64,000 nt of DNA from Sipunculus nudus (Eukaryota; Annelida; Sipuncula; Golfingiida; Sipunculidae). This document shows, in pieces, positions 10,101 to 17,488 of the stretch. A program made the translations under genes and the position numbers. The notes below the pieces were generated by a model. That model saw only the letters and a program-made list of their open reading frames with translations, ran no database searches and had not been told where the DNA came from. Numbering within the stretch: the stretch's first letter is position 1; every line of letters begins with the position of its first letter. The stretch lies in the NCBI GenBank assembly GCA_026874595.1, contig CM049316.1:186001-250000 (forward strand), given 5' to 3'.

Positions 10101-11975
10101 AGGCCCTTCAGTTTCATGCAACCTCAAAGCTGTGGTCGATACGTCATGGTGTGCAACAACATCACACAGGGACGCTCGGGTTTTTGGAGGAAAGACGTCC
10201 CATACTCCTGCAGTGTGTGTACTTTCGTCATTTCTCCCGGAAGGTCCGGATGTCCCTGCAGCATGCAGTTTGGAAGGCGTGTTGTACCTTTTAGTTGTAC
10301 TCACGAAATTGTACAGGTCCGGGTTGAAAAGGACGTCGATCAGTGCCTGGAGAGCCGTAACGGTTTCGTCGCGGCCCCCGTAGGTTTTCCACGTCATGCT
10401 CACGGGCACTTGCAGGCGTTGTTTTGCGCTTGGGTTCCTGACTGGGTGTGGGTCACCTAGGTTTCCTGTAGTACAAGACGGGTTCTGCAAGCGGTCCAGC
10501 ACGTAGTCTAGTTGACTGCACAGCGCTATCGGTGTGATCTGCGTCACGTGCAGTATGTCCCGTGTCACATCACGGTCCACGCGGCGTGTCACGTCTGTCA
10601 CATCGCTGACGTCTTTCGAAAACAAGACCAGACCGTCTCTGTGGGTCAACCCCGGGAATGTCTGTACCACGTAACCCTTTTCCACTCCAGCGAAAAGAGT
10701 CTCCGTAGGTTCCCCGTTGCTGTCGACAGGGCCCCGCATGATCGAGACGTATTCTTCGGCTGTCGGTTCTCTGTCTTTCACGGTCTCTTTGTTGCTGTGT
10801 ATGTTAAGGACCATGATACCCGTATGTGCGATCATCTGTTCCTCCGTTTTGTTTATGCGGAGCACACCACGGCGCAAGTCTATCAGCACGCGGTACATTG
10901 ACATACCTTGAGCCATCTGCTGGTAAGTCTCGGGTCCCATCAGCACCACACACAGAACATCCGAGGCATCGAACAGTTCACTTTCCGAGGACAAAAGATC
11001 TTTCATCCGTTGCAGGTGAAGCTTCTGAGTGATGCTGGGCGGGTCGGCTCCCGGTCTGCTGAGCTGGGCCTCAGCTTCCTCCACGGCGACTTTCAATTTT
11101 GCCTTTGCTCCAGACCAAGGCGCCCCTTCGTCTCTTTGCGACCTCTCGCGGATGAAAGGAATCCGGTCACACTGCTGGCTGCACTGGTTCGCCAGGCGGC
11201 GGACAGCGCCGTATGCGTCCAGCCGGACTGAAAACAGGTTCGCCATAAACATCCTCGCCGCCTCATTCAGTGCCTGACATTTCATAAGAGCTATGCGGTT
11301 GGGGTCAGGGGCACGTTGCAGCTGCAACCTGGTAGCGTACAGTGCCCGCATAATGGCTGCGTCCGGCGATATGTCCCTCAGGAACTCGCCCATGTGGGCC
11401 ATGTTTCCGGCGCGCAGACTCGTTATGAGGTCCCTCATGCCGTCTTGCATCATATACCCGAACCGGAAGATAGGTTCTGTGGTGTGAGCATCGTTTGTTT
11501 CACTGGCCAACTTTGTGCGTAATACGTTCAGCACGTCAAAGGGCACATCCAGGTAGGCTGAATGTGACAAGGCGAAGGTGAATTTCTTTTTCCGCCTCTG
11601 AACTGTCCTCGGGGGCGCCTTGTCTGACTGTGGCGGTTCCGACATCACAGCGTCTTTACTGACGTATTCGACATCTTCGTACCTGCAGTCCATCATGTGC
11701 GGATCGAAACTTTGCACCAAGCAAACGCCCAGGGGTGTGTTTTGAACGCCTCGCACTGACGCACCCGCCACATAGCATTTATAATATCTGATAAATTTGG
11801 ATTCCAGCAACCGTGCATCCATAGGGTCGTTTTCCAGCAGTCCTCCCGTGGCGTAACTCTTCGCTAGTGTGTACAGTTCCTGTACGCCCGTGTTGAGGTA
11901 AGGGGCCAGGTGATGGTTGTCAAATGCAAAGGCCCAAGGCCCCAGTTGTGGGTGTGGCGGTGGTATAGCGGCCAT
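7107..11975 (-). CDS. Probable major capsid protein
   Basis: The ORF encodes 1,622 aa from an ATG at 11975. It has no signal peptide, no membrane spans and no enzyme motifs, and it has an even globular composition. Its size is close to or somewhat above that of herpesvirus major capsid proteins (about 1,100-1,400 aa), which are usually among the largest non-tegument products. The C-terminal third has Pro/Asn-rich segments of the capsid type, for example a VPTCMPLEAFCNVVD stretch followed by Asn-Pro. The last 150 residues are polar and low in complexity, with a KRK cluster. In the mature capsid it would form hexons and pentons around the scaffold product encoded at 58.4-60.7 kb. The assignment is by size, composition and elimination, since no other ORF here fits. 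It is not a motif match. Confidence 0.55.
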   Translation of the reverse strand: MAAIPPPHPQLGPWAFAFDNHHLAPYLNTGVQELYTLAKSYATGGLLENDPMDARLLESKFIRYYKCYVAGASVRGVQNTPLGVCLVQSFDPHMMDCRYEDVEYVSKDAVMSEPPQSDKAPPRTVQRRKKKFTFALSHSAYLDVPFDVLNVLRTKLASETNDAHTTEPIFRFGYMMQDGMRDLITSLRAGNMAHMGEFLRDISPDAAIMRALYATRLQLQRAPDPNRIALMKCQALNEAARMFMANLFSVRLDAYGAVRRLANQCSQQCDRIPFIRERSQRDEGAPWSGAKAKLKVAVEEAEAQLSRPGADPPSITQKLHLQRMKDLLSSESELFDASDVLCVVLMGPETYQQMAQGMSMYRVLIDLRRGVLRINKTEEQMIAHTGIMVLNIHSNKETVKDREPTAEEYVSIMRGPVDSNGEPTETLFAGVEKGYVVQTFPGLTHRDGLVLFSKDVSDVTDVTRRVDRDVTRDILHVTQITPIALCSQLDYVLDRLQNPSCTTGNLGDPHPVRNPSAKQRLQVPVSMTWKTYGGRDETVTALQALIDVLFNPDLYNFVSTTKRYNTPSKLHAAGTSGPSGRNDESTHTAGVWDVFPPKTRASLCDVVAHHDVSTTALRLHETEGPMARSYGWTCENTLLLPLQRSLSNVDHMNYHQAGSVRLLHDQPNPFQTLHFIPKNLDKTSFSKLCEITGGTIPDGFKEGTSALFVPRFHLENIPLCLRPLSSVQDAGESIARTHYPYLLDPTDPRSEAARVWSTSLNHSCQDLLCKRWEAMLIAKYPTDMLFVEKFHTHVCENGESIEFQYLLRSAYIFSAFGGVLTCDSNLTLMKAIATVPLPPVLRQFPPLQKLQQACRGIVKLTEDVAGCLMKRLAADLQVLGHGQIAAKLVSSEAVTFTKKESAILLRRSQEISSCTDLALPTPLPMGVTASNMWQHVDMKDSTDVTCFAWMRQQQNEFATHPTKYDVTEKAKRDQTNAYSKCHVKIPTNIFQTATPQDMIQMKTFYSIMQQLCGSTMTAVKPRQDNQQMAACVTVATARDLFKKTARNNRHSSWDTQTQFYPLDNTVFRISAVPAASLRMKTTNGGLYRTETALCTDGVFLKNAVDISGDVSHITLKTFEGITFEYDDDTGLIKQDTKTKLEAAKKIVTDETAQTLWFPLPLSLEVMDVNMCETLTENKGKLIGKDIPRYNGCDMQPDIYLYAAAHHPVQRDGIHSRRVALSQLSPEARVMITPVQQTYATAAGICALAKQAGHATLGCMVLQHDKVETEHLFAATPASIWLRQGPVHTQETINDTHSGTIVQEMLRFSETKMGTSGLVVPHAMFTGNRTDGAYHPRVSWQGIDRNARNITSDVATLYVESAKAYGSSLAGKMTASSTGADPLQKTAGYVQGHSAYWPERDAGRGQAEKSTTDILLVPTCMPLEAFCNVVDVRNPGKSDAFQDCANRMTRSMFFTGEASGFSNPWASLPFSLAYVGHSQTSVGELLRMPQTIAERSPVHNGLDRGLTELLENMELGHLGRKRKTPGADVPVPGWKVGTKGDASHTHISPMSLSNSPGQYRHLSHVLGGAVPMTSCSAPHLSLDNRTWGEPTRFPDGNYKLNGFNTLLFNPNANPATSGGRPMA

Positions 11976-12246
11976 GTTGCGGATCCTCGAGGGTAAACAA
12001 AAACAAAAACGTGTTTTCCGTTATACCTTTGGTTGTCACTGTTCTCAATTCCCGTAACGGCTCGATAACGAATTGACATGAACGTTGATGTAAAGAGAGA
12101 ACGAGGTCAATGGCCCCTTTCCAAATACAGGTCTGTGTCAGTAGCGGCTGTGTGGTTCTGTTGGTTATTGGATTGGGGGTGTTCCTACTGTTCTTCTGTT
12201 CAGGTTGTTGTATATGATTGCCCTAATAACGAAAGCATAGACAACG

Positions 12247-12906
12247 ATGAACGACAAGGCGTCATTCGTCAGAGGTCGCCGTCTTCGTATCATGTTCGCC
12301 TTTGTTCTTGTGTCTGCATACGGCATTATCATCACAACAGGCGCGGCACATATATCTTTATGTGACGACAGTTCTTTTCTTCCTATATGTATGATACAAT
12401 ATGGATCCAGCATGATCTGCTTGACTGTGTTCGCGTACCGTATTTCCGGAAGGAACAACCCAAGGGAGACGAAGATGTCCGCTCATGAGGGACGTAATAA
12501 ACATACGTTTGGGAGTAGACGAGGACCTCGAAAAAACACTTACATATTCAGAGACGAAAAAGATGACAATGGAGGTGACACGTGTGAGGAAAACCATGAA
12601 GGCGAAAGGTTACTGGTGCATGACAAAGAGAACGTGCGTGGCACGAAGGGTGATCCACGTGCTTTTTACAGTCTCACGGGGATGGTATCAGCCTCTTCCA
12701 AATCCGCAATCGTGTCTGGTTTGCATGTGATCATGATCATCCCTTGGTTCATAAGTTTCTTGGTGCAGATGGTGCGCGTGGCGAAAACAGGAATAGTTCA
12801 GCCCCCGTGCATCACGTTCTACGTACTCTCTGCCATGTACCTGTTATTCACTGCAACCGCCCTCGTCCTTGAAACCACTCAGCACGCCCTTTGGGACAGA
12901 TCGTGA
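12247..12906 (+). CDS. Four-span membrane protein
   Basis: 219 aa from an ATG at 12247. Hydrophobic segments at about residues 15-35, 45-65, 153-175 and 187-208 are long enough to span a membrane. The 85-residue loop between spans 2 and 3 is highly charged (Lys/Arg/Glu/Asp), with no cysteine-rich ectodomain. The first span lies close to the N-terminus behind an RGRRLR cluster, which suggests an uncleaved anchor with the N-terminus in the cytosol. That places the charged loop on the same side. It is the first of a rightward group of membrane-protein genes. It is probably an envelope or internal-membrane protein; the family is not recognised. Confidence 0.65.
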   Translation: MNDKASFVRGRRLRIMFAFVLVSAYGIIITTGAAHISLCDDSSFLPICMIQYGSSMICLTVFAYRISGRNNPRETKMSAHEGRNKHTFGSRRGPRKNTYIFRDEKDDNGGDTCEENHEGERLLVHDKENVRGTKGDPRAFYSLTGMVSASSKSAIVSGLHVIMIIPWFISFLVQMVRVAKTGIVQPPCITFYVLSAMYLLFTATALVLETTQHALWDRS

Positions 12907-13357
12907 ACGCTATTTGCATTTGCTGGTGAACAGGCGTTGGATGCTCAGGCACAGGAACGTTGAAACGACACAATAATGAAAAATGTGTGACACTTCGTCT
13001 CTCGAATAATTGCCTGATCGTGCAGTTACAAACCGGCGTCCCCCTAAGTGTACTGTTATCCGTGATAAACGGCTCGACTAGCCGGACATGTGTCCCAGAC
13101 GTTAACCCGGATGTCGACATTTGGCCGCAGAAATGACACTCAACTTCTCCGACGACTTGCTACCAGAATATCTGTGGACGTTCCCACATGAGTGCGAAAG
13201 TCGTGCGCGTGACGTGTGTAGCAATTTGCAGTAACACCGTTTTCGGGCGTGAGTGGTTTCGCAAATTAAGGACAGGATACCAGGCATTGCACTACCGCCG
13301 CACGCAAAGTCGTTCACGCCACATTAGACAAGTTTGCTGATACGCTCGAATAACGGT
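12907..13357. other. Intergenic spacer, 451 bp
   Basis: Short ORFs on both strands here have no supporting features. I see no polyadenylation signal, RNA gene or repeat. Confidence 0.5.
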
Positions 13358-13897
13358 ATGCGTAGAAGATATCCGCTTGTTATGCCCCATTCTACAGCCA
13401 GGCGAATCGTGAATCATCTTTTCGTCTGTCAATTCCCTGAACGCCACGATAACCGCTCAGTCTGTTCTGATTGTTTTATACCGTACGCGCACGTGGAAAT
13501 TGCACTGGGAGGGTGCATAAAGCAATTGGAAAACATGAAGGACATCAGAGTTGCGGGAGAGAGGTGGTGGTCATGTCTGAACGGGCAACATGACATTGAA
13601 AAGAGTCTGAATATCATACTAGGCCGCGTGGCGAACGGTTTCTGCTATTATGGACACGCTTTGGTTTTTTTCGCATTCGCTTTGTCTGTTCGTCGTCAGC
13701 TGGAACGCAATGGCGTCCCGCTGGAAACCATTAAATGTGTGTCCTCTGTTTTCGTCAGGTGGGCTTATTTGTACGTGGTTAACCCGTCAATTCACAAGAA
13801 CCATGCTTCTCCTGGGCTTTTCACAGGATGGATGCCACATGGGGTGCCAGGTTGGGTTTCTTTTTTCTGTCAGATCGCGAAAGCCATCGCTGCATAA
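13358..13897 (+). CDS. Putative membrane protein, 179 aa
   Basis: The frame opens at a TTG (13334); the first ATG is at 13358. The N-terminal half is polar with cysteines. A hydrophobic segment at about residues 98-115 (HALVFFAFALSV) is likely to span the membrane, with weaker hydrophobic stretches around 128-143 and at the C-terminus. Its placement between two multi-span membrane protein genes fits. A second ORF in another frame (13650-13940) overlaps its 3' half and is also hydrophobic, so the reading is less secure than for its neighbours. A frame disruption in this stretch is possible. Confidence 0.45.
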   Translation: MRRRYPLVMPHSTARRIVNHLFVCQFPERHDNRSVCSDCFIPYAHVEIALGGCIKQLENMKDIRVAGERWWSCLNGQHDIEKSLNIILGRVANGFCYYGHALVFFAFALSVRRQLERNGVPLETIKCVSSVFVRWAYLYVVNPSIHKNHASPGLFTGWMPHGVPGWVSFFCQIAKAIAA

Positions 13898-14006
13898 CAT
13901 AGACTTGTATTTGTGCAGTGGGGGATGTGTATCTGTCTGATGTCACAATGACAGCTGCCTCACCGATCAATGCGGGATCATTATCGTGCTGTGTGCGGCA
14001 TTAAAT

Positions 14007-15197
14007 ATGGGACACACGACATTTCAGGTAGCAACTGGCCTAGCTGCGTCGATCGCCTGCATGGCTGCGGGGATCATCAGCGCTCTACACTTGTGGCACC
14101 CTGGGTGGTGGCCGGAGGACGACCACTGCGGTTGCATTTATTTACGCTCTGGACGCAACGCCTCTATGGAACCTTACTTTTTGCCACAAACCGCATACCC
14201 GACAAGCGCCTGCTGGTTGAGACGCCCACGTAGACTCAGGTGTACTGTCGGCATATTACTTTGCAATGAGAACGCGTCACCTGTTCCTACCACTGATTCG
14301 TCAGGTCGACCCCCGGAACGCCTTGTTGCGGCCTATGACGAGCTGCTGCAGGAGATGTTGTTTGACGCTGTGTGCTTCCCACTTGTGGGTCTATGTTTGT
14401 TCGTTGTTTTTAGCATGCACTTGCGCAACGCTGCGCATAAACTGCATGTAGCTCACATCCGTATCATGGATGGTCTTCGTGAAAAAGCACAACAGAAACT
14501 TGCAGACAAAACAACAGCTTGTAACGACAACCCAGCCGTCCCCGGAGGCCACAACCCAAAATCCGATGTATCGCGTCCGCGCTTCACGTATGCGGAACCG
14601 AATCTCGTAGTGCCGCCGACACAGGGCGAAAAACCCGATGAGAAACCTGCCATTCTCGACGGAGTGGACTCAATGGAAGCCGTTGTGTCCGAGGAAGCCG
14701 ACCGGTACTTGACCACGGGCACCGATGAACCTCCTCCGCCGTATTCCCAGTTTGAATTCACCGGGTTCCACTGGCCGATCGGGAAAAATGACCGAAAGAG
14801 CGTGTCCACACGACACAGACACAACAAGTTGGTCTGTTCCGGCGCGTGCGGAGCTTTGCATGCCATGGTTATATTTCTCACTGTGGCCTGTTTGATGGGG
14901 ACGTATTCATCCCATCGCCTACGTTCCTGTGACGCGTTCGTCCCCCAGTTTGCGTACTGGCACGCAGGCGTCTTAAGCGCGGGGTGTTGGGTGATGTTGT
15001 ATTACGTGTCACTTTTGGTGGAGCGCTGTGGCATTTGTCGGCGCAGTGGGAAACACTCTGACGGTGACTGTTACGTGTGCGAATCGTGTTGCTCACGTAT
15101 AATCAGCAAGATTATTTGCACGATCCTGACGCTTTCTGTGCTAGCAGGTTTGGGGTACGTGTTATACACGTACGTGATAAAGCCAAGGGTAGCATGA
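14007..15197 (+). CDS. Five-span membrane protein with PPPPY motif
   Basis: The frame opens at a GTG (13986); the first ATG at 14007 gives 396 aa. Likely membrane spans are at about residues 7-29, 119-138, 281-299, 316-337 and 365-391. The first loop carries two N-glycosylation sequons (Asn51, Asn89) and several cysteines, as expected of an extracellular or luminal loop. The second loop, predicted cytosolic, is long, acidic and proline-rich, and holds PPPPY at residues 242-246. PPxY motifs recruit Nedd4-type ubiquitin ligases through WW domains and act as late domains in budding viruses. The fourth loop, also predicted cytosolic, has paired cysteines (CGIC, CYVCESCC) that may bind zinc. The topology is self-consistent. 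This is probably an envelope protein; the family is not recognised. Confidence 0.7.
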   Translation: MGHTTFQVATGLAASIACMAAGIISALHLWHPGWWPEDDHCGCIYLRSGRNASMEPYFLPQTAYPTSACWLRRPRRLRCTVGILLCNENASPVPTTDSSGRPPERLVAAYDELLQEMLFDAVCFPLVGLCLFVVFSMHLRNAAHKLHVAHIRIMDGLREKAQQKLADKTTACNDNPAVPGGHNPKSDVSRPRFTYAEPNLVVPPTQGEKPDEKPAILDGVDSMEAVVSEEADRYLTTGTDEPPPPYSQFEFTGFHWPIGKNDRKSVSTRHRHNKLVCSGACGALHAMVIFLTVACLMGTYSSHRLRSCDAFVPQFAYWHAGVLSAGCWVMLYYVSLLVERCGICRRSGKHSDGDCYVCESCCSRIISKIICTILTLSVLAGLGYVLYTYVIKPRVA

Positions 15198-15222
15198 TGA
15201 TATACACGTACCGCTATGAACC

Positions 15223-16068
15223 ATGACGACGGACGTTCTCGCGAGGCATGCAAAGACTGATACTGATCAGGACATGTCAGGTGTTGTCGATCCGTCGCAG
15301 AAAGGTGACAAGTACAGAAGAACTATGTCTTTCGATATCCGGAGTGGACGCACAGGTACGGTGCGCGAACCCGTGTCGCCGGGACCCTCGACCAGTGAGG
15401 TCAGTCACAACAGAGAGGTAGCAGATCTGAATGACCGATTTCGCTTGGCTTGTCGCATGACCGCTTGCACACGCCTAGCGGACGTATTGGAACACAAGGC
15501 CCTGGCGAGTGAAAGAAAATACGGGATTACGGGAAGAGCCCTGACACTCGAATGGTACCGTATGCACAAAGACGAGTTGCAGCGTGCACGTGAAATGGCA
15601 ACACGAGCGGCCGCTCAAGTCCGTCAGACCGAACATACAGACAAACAGGTTGCTAGAGAAAAAGCCTTGCGTGAGGTATATCACTCGGGATCGACGAAAA
15701 ATGCATTGTACGGTGCCGTTCGGCGCAACGTTATTGACCCTGTGAAAAGGCGTATTTTTAACACCCGGATGGAACGCGGATTGACGAACACGGTTCACAA
15801 GGAGAAAAGGCGTGCCTTAAAGGAGAGAAAAAAGCAGATGTGGTTACAGCGGCTGAACGACGTGAAAGATGCATGCGCAGATATGTGGTCCAGCGATTCA
15901 GAATCGGACGACGGTGAGGACGGCGAGGGAAGAGGACAAGGTGAAAATATGAAACTGGATGAAGAAATTGAGGAACTGTACCTTGCGCGTAATATGCCCG
16001 AACCGATTACAGACGATCCTTGCGACAGGACCATGTGCGAAGATCGGACGGAACCGCCGCCCATATGA
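15223..16068 (+). CDS. Charged 281-aa protein, possible tegument or nucleic-acid-binding protein
   Basis: The ATG at 15223 is 25 bp after the stop of the five-span protein, so the genes may be co-transcribed. Residues 1-65 are polar and Ser/Thr-rich, and residues 70-215 are a strongly basic, helix-prone region with many Arg/Lys/Ala. After that comes an acidic run (SSDSESDDGEDGEG) and a Pro-rich acidic tail. This basic-then-acidic design is common in tegument and DNA-binding proteins, but there is no family match. An ATTAAA at 16200-16205 is the nearest downstream polyadenylation-like signal. Confidence 0.65.
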   Translation: MTTDVLARHAKTDTDQDMSGVVDPSQKGDKYRRTMSFDIRSGRTGTVREPVSPGPSTSEVSHNREVADLNDRFRLACRMTACTRLADVLEHKALASERKYGITGRALTLEWYRMHKDELQRAREMATRAAAQVRQTEHTDKQVAREKALREVYHSGSTKNALYGAVRRNVIDPVKRRIFNTRMERGLTNTVHKEKRRALKERKKQMWLQRLNDVKDACADMWSSDSESDDGEDGEGRGQGENMKLDEEIEELYLARNMPEPITDDPCDRTMCEDRTEPPPI

Positions 16069-16423
16069 TACAGTATAATGATTAACTGCAATGTTGGCAC
16101 GTGTGATATATCAGACTTATATATCATCTGCGCCGAAATGTGTACCATATATGCTGTTTTTTTGCTCCGTCACAGCTCTGTATTGTATAGTGTTTTCATA
16201 TTAAAGATTTATGTTCCTCTGTGATTCAGTATGTACTTTAAATGTGTAAAAGATAAAGCGTGTGCGTGTATACCACAACATAATAATAGACTAAAGACAC
16301 AAACGCAACGATATGAAAACCGTCTTTATTTCTGTGATAACACTTTACATAAACATATATGTGAAATTGGGGAGGGATGGGGGGGGGGGGGGGGTTGCAG
16401 TGTAACGGCGGACCGCGCGAATG
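16069..16423. other. Spacer with convergent poly(A) signals and a 16-nt G run
   Basis: It holds ATTAAA at 16200-16205 for the rightward genes and TTTATT at 16325-16330 (AATAAA on the minus strand) for the leftward nuclease/kinase transcripts. A run of 16 G lies at 16379-16394, a likely spot for length variation. No gene is seen. Confidence 0.6.
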
Positions 16424-17488
16424 TCATCTGGTTAACCGGTGGCATATCTCGTAGTTTTCTTTTATACAATCAAACATTTTTTCTACCATCCGGTCTGTAG
16501 CTATCACGTTTGTACACACAAGAAACCTCGGCAGTGATCTCAATCCAGTCAGAGGGAACAGTTTTTTGTGCGTATGTTCTGCCAGTACCCACATGTTGTG
16601 CCAGTCGTTGTCATCAAGCAGGTCTTCTGGGATATTTTCGTTGAAAGCCGAGCAGACGATTGATTCTGTGTCTATAACGTGCCTACCCGTTGATGCGGCG
16701 ATCACTCCGCATGTTCCGATCACTTGGGCTGCGTATGGGTGCAGCGGGTTGAGTATCACCCTGTTCCTAGTGCCGTTTGGCGCTTTGAGTGATGCTTCCG
16801 TGTCCTTCAGTGATGTGACGGGGGAAACCTCTGTTTGAGACTTTCGTTTGTCCGGCAGTAAGAACGGCCCTTCCACTGACGGGGCTGTGATCGTGTGATG
16901 AAGACTGCACACCAGGTGACGTTCTGTGTCCCCGCAGTCCGTCCCCACGTTTTCGACCGTGTAGTCTAACACGTACGTGGACGTTGAGCCTCTGTGTATG
17001 TTCAAAAACAAGTAATGATACGCAAAGGGGTGTTGGCGTACCGATAGTTGCGGCGTTTCCTTAATGAGCGCTTGCAAGCCATCTATCGACTCGTCCGTCG
17101 CACGGCAGAGGTCTGCGTCGATCTCAACGTACACGTTCCTTTCGGCGAACGGTTTCTTACGGCCTCGTTCTTCTTTACACAAGCGTGAAAAGGCCGGCAG
17201 CCGGTCCAGACCGACGTGGCTGAAGGACTTGTCAAACGCCTTCAGGTTGTATCCCTTCACGTGTGTTAGACCGCTCATGTTTGACCAATCTTTTGTTGCA
17301 CTGAAATGGCACTTCACCTCGATGAACCCTGTCATGTCTTCAAACACAGCATCAGGTGAAACGCCGAGCATGGGGTACTTCTCCTGGTCAGGGTGCAAGA
17401 CCAGGCCCGTGCTCTTAAGCTGCCCGAAGCCGATCACGTCACGCAGTATGTCGATCACGATCGGTTCGAAAAGCAAACCGTGTGCCAT
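16424..17488 (-). CDS. PD-(D/E)XK deoxyribonuclease, main catalytic part (herpesvirus UL12 / YqaJ type)
   Basis: 354 codons from an ATG at 17488. The start of the reading frame already lies inside the nuclease fold: GLLFEP supplies the early Glu (Glu9), then GVSPDAV (Asp46), then IEVK (Glu57, Lys59), which is the core PD-(D/E)XK site of the alkaline exonuclease/YqaJ family. The part that normally precedes this (a GQxxxWYxxR...GRxTAS segment) is encoded just upstream in the neighbouring frame, at the C-terminal end of the kinase ORF, with 34 bp of overlap. An in-frame TGA lies a short way upstream of this ATG. In herpesviruses this 5'-3' exonuclease processes replicating DNA before packaging. 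The break could be a real disruption, a sequencing indel, an unusual splice or a frameshift event. Confidence 0.7.
   Translation of the reverse strand: MAHGLLFEPIVIDILRDVIGFGQLKSTGLVLHPDQEKYPMLGVSPDAVFEDMTGFIEVKCHFSATKDWSNMSGLTHVKGYNLKAFDKSFSHVGLDRLPAFSRLCKEERGRKKPFAERNVYVEIDADLCRATDESIDGLQALIKETPQLSVRQHPFAYHYLFLNIHRGSTSTYVLDYTVENVGTDCGDTERHLVCSLHHTITAPSVEGPFLLPDKRKSQTEVSPVTSLKDTEASLKAPNGTRNRVILNPLHPYAAQVIGTCGVIAASTGRHVIDTESIVCSAFNENIPEDLLDDNDWHNMWVLAEHTHKKLFPLTGLRSLPRFLVCTNVIATDRMVEKMFDCIKENYEICHRLTR

Noticed and set aside
12078-12365. 95-codon ORF upstream of the four-span membrane protein
   Set aside because: It overlaps the start of the better-supported 219-aa gene in another frame and has no recognisable features.
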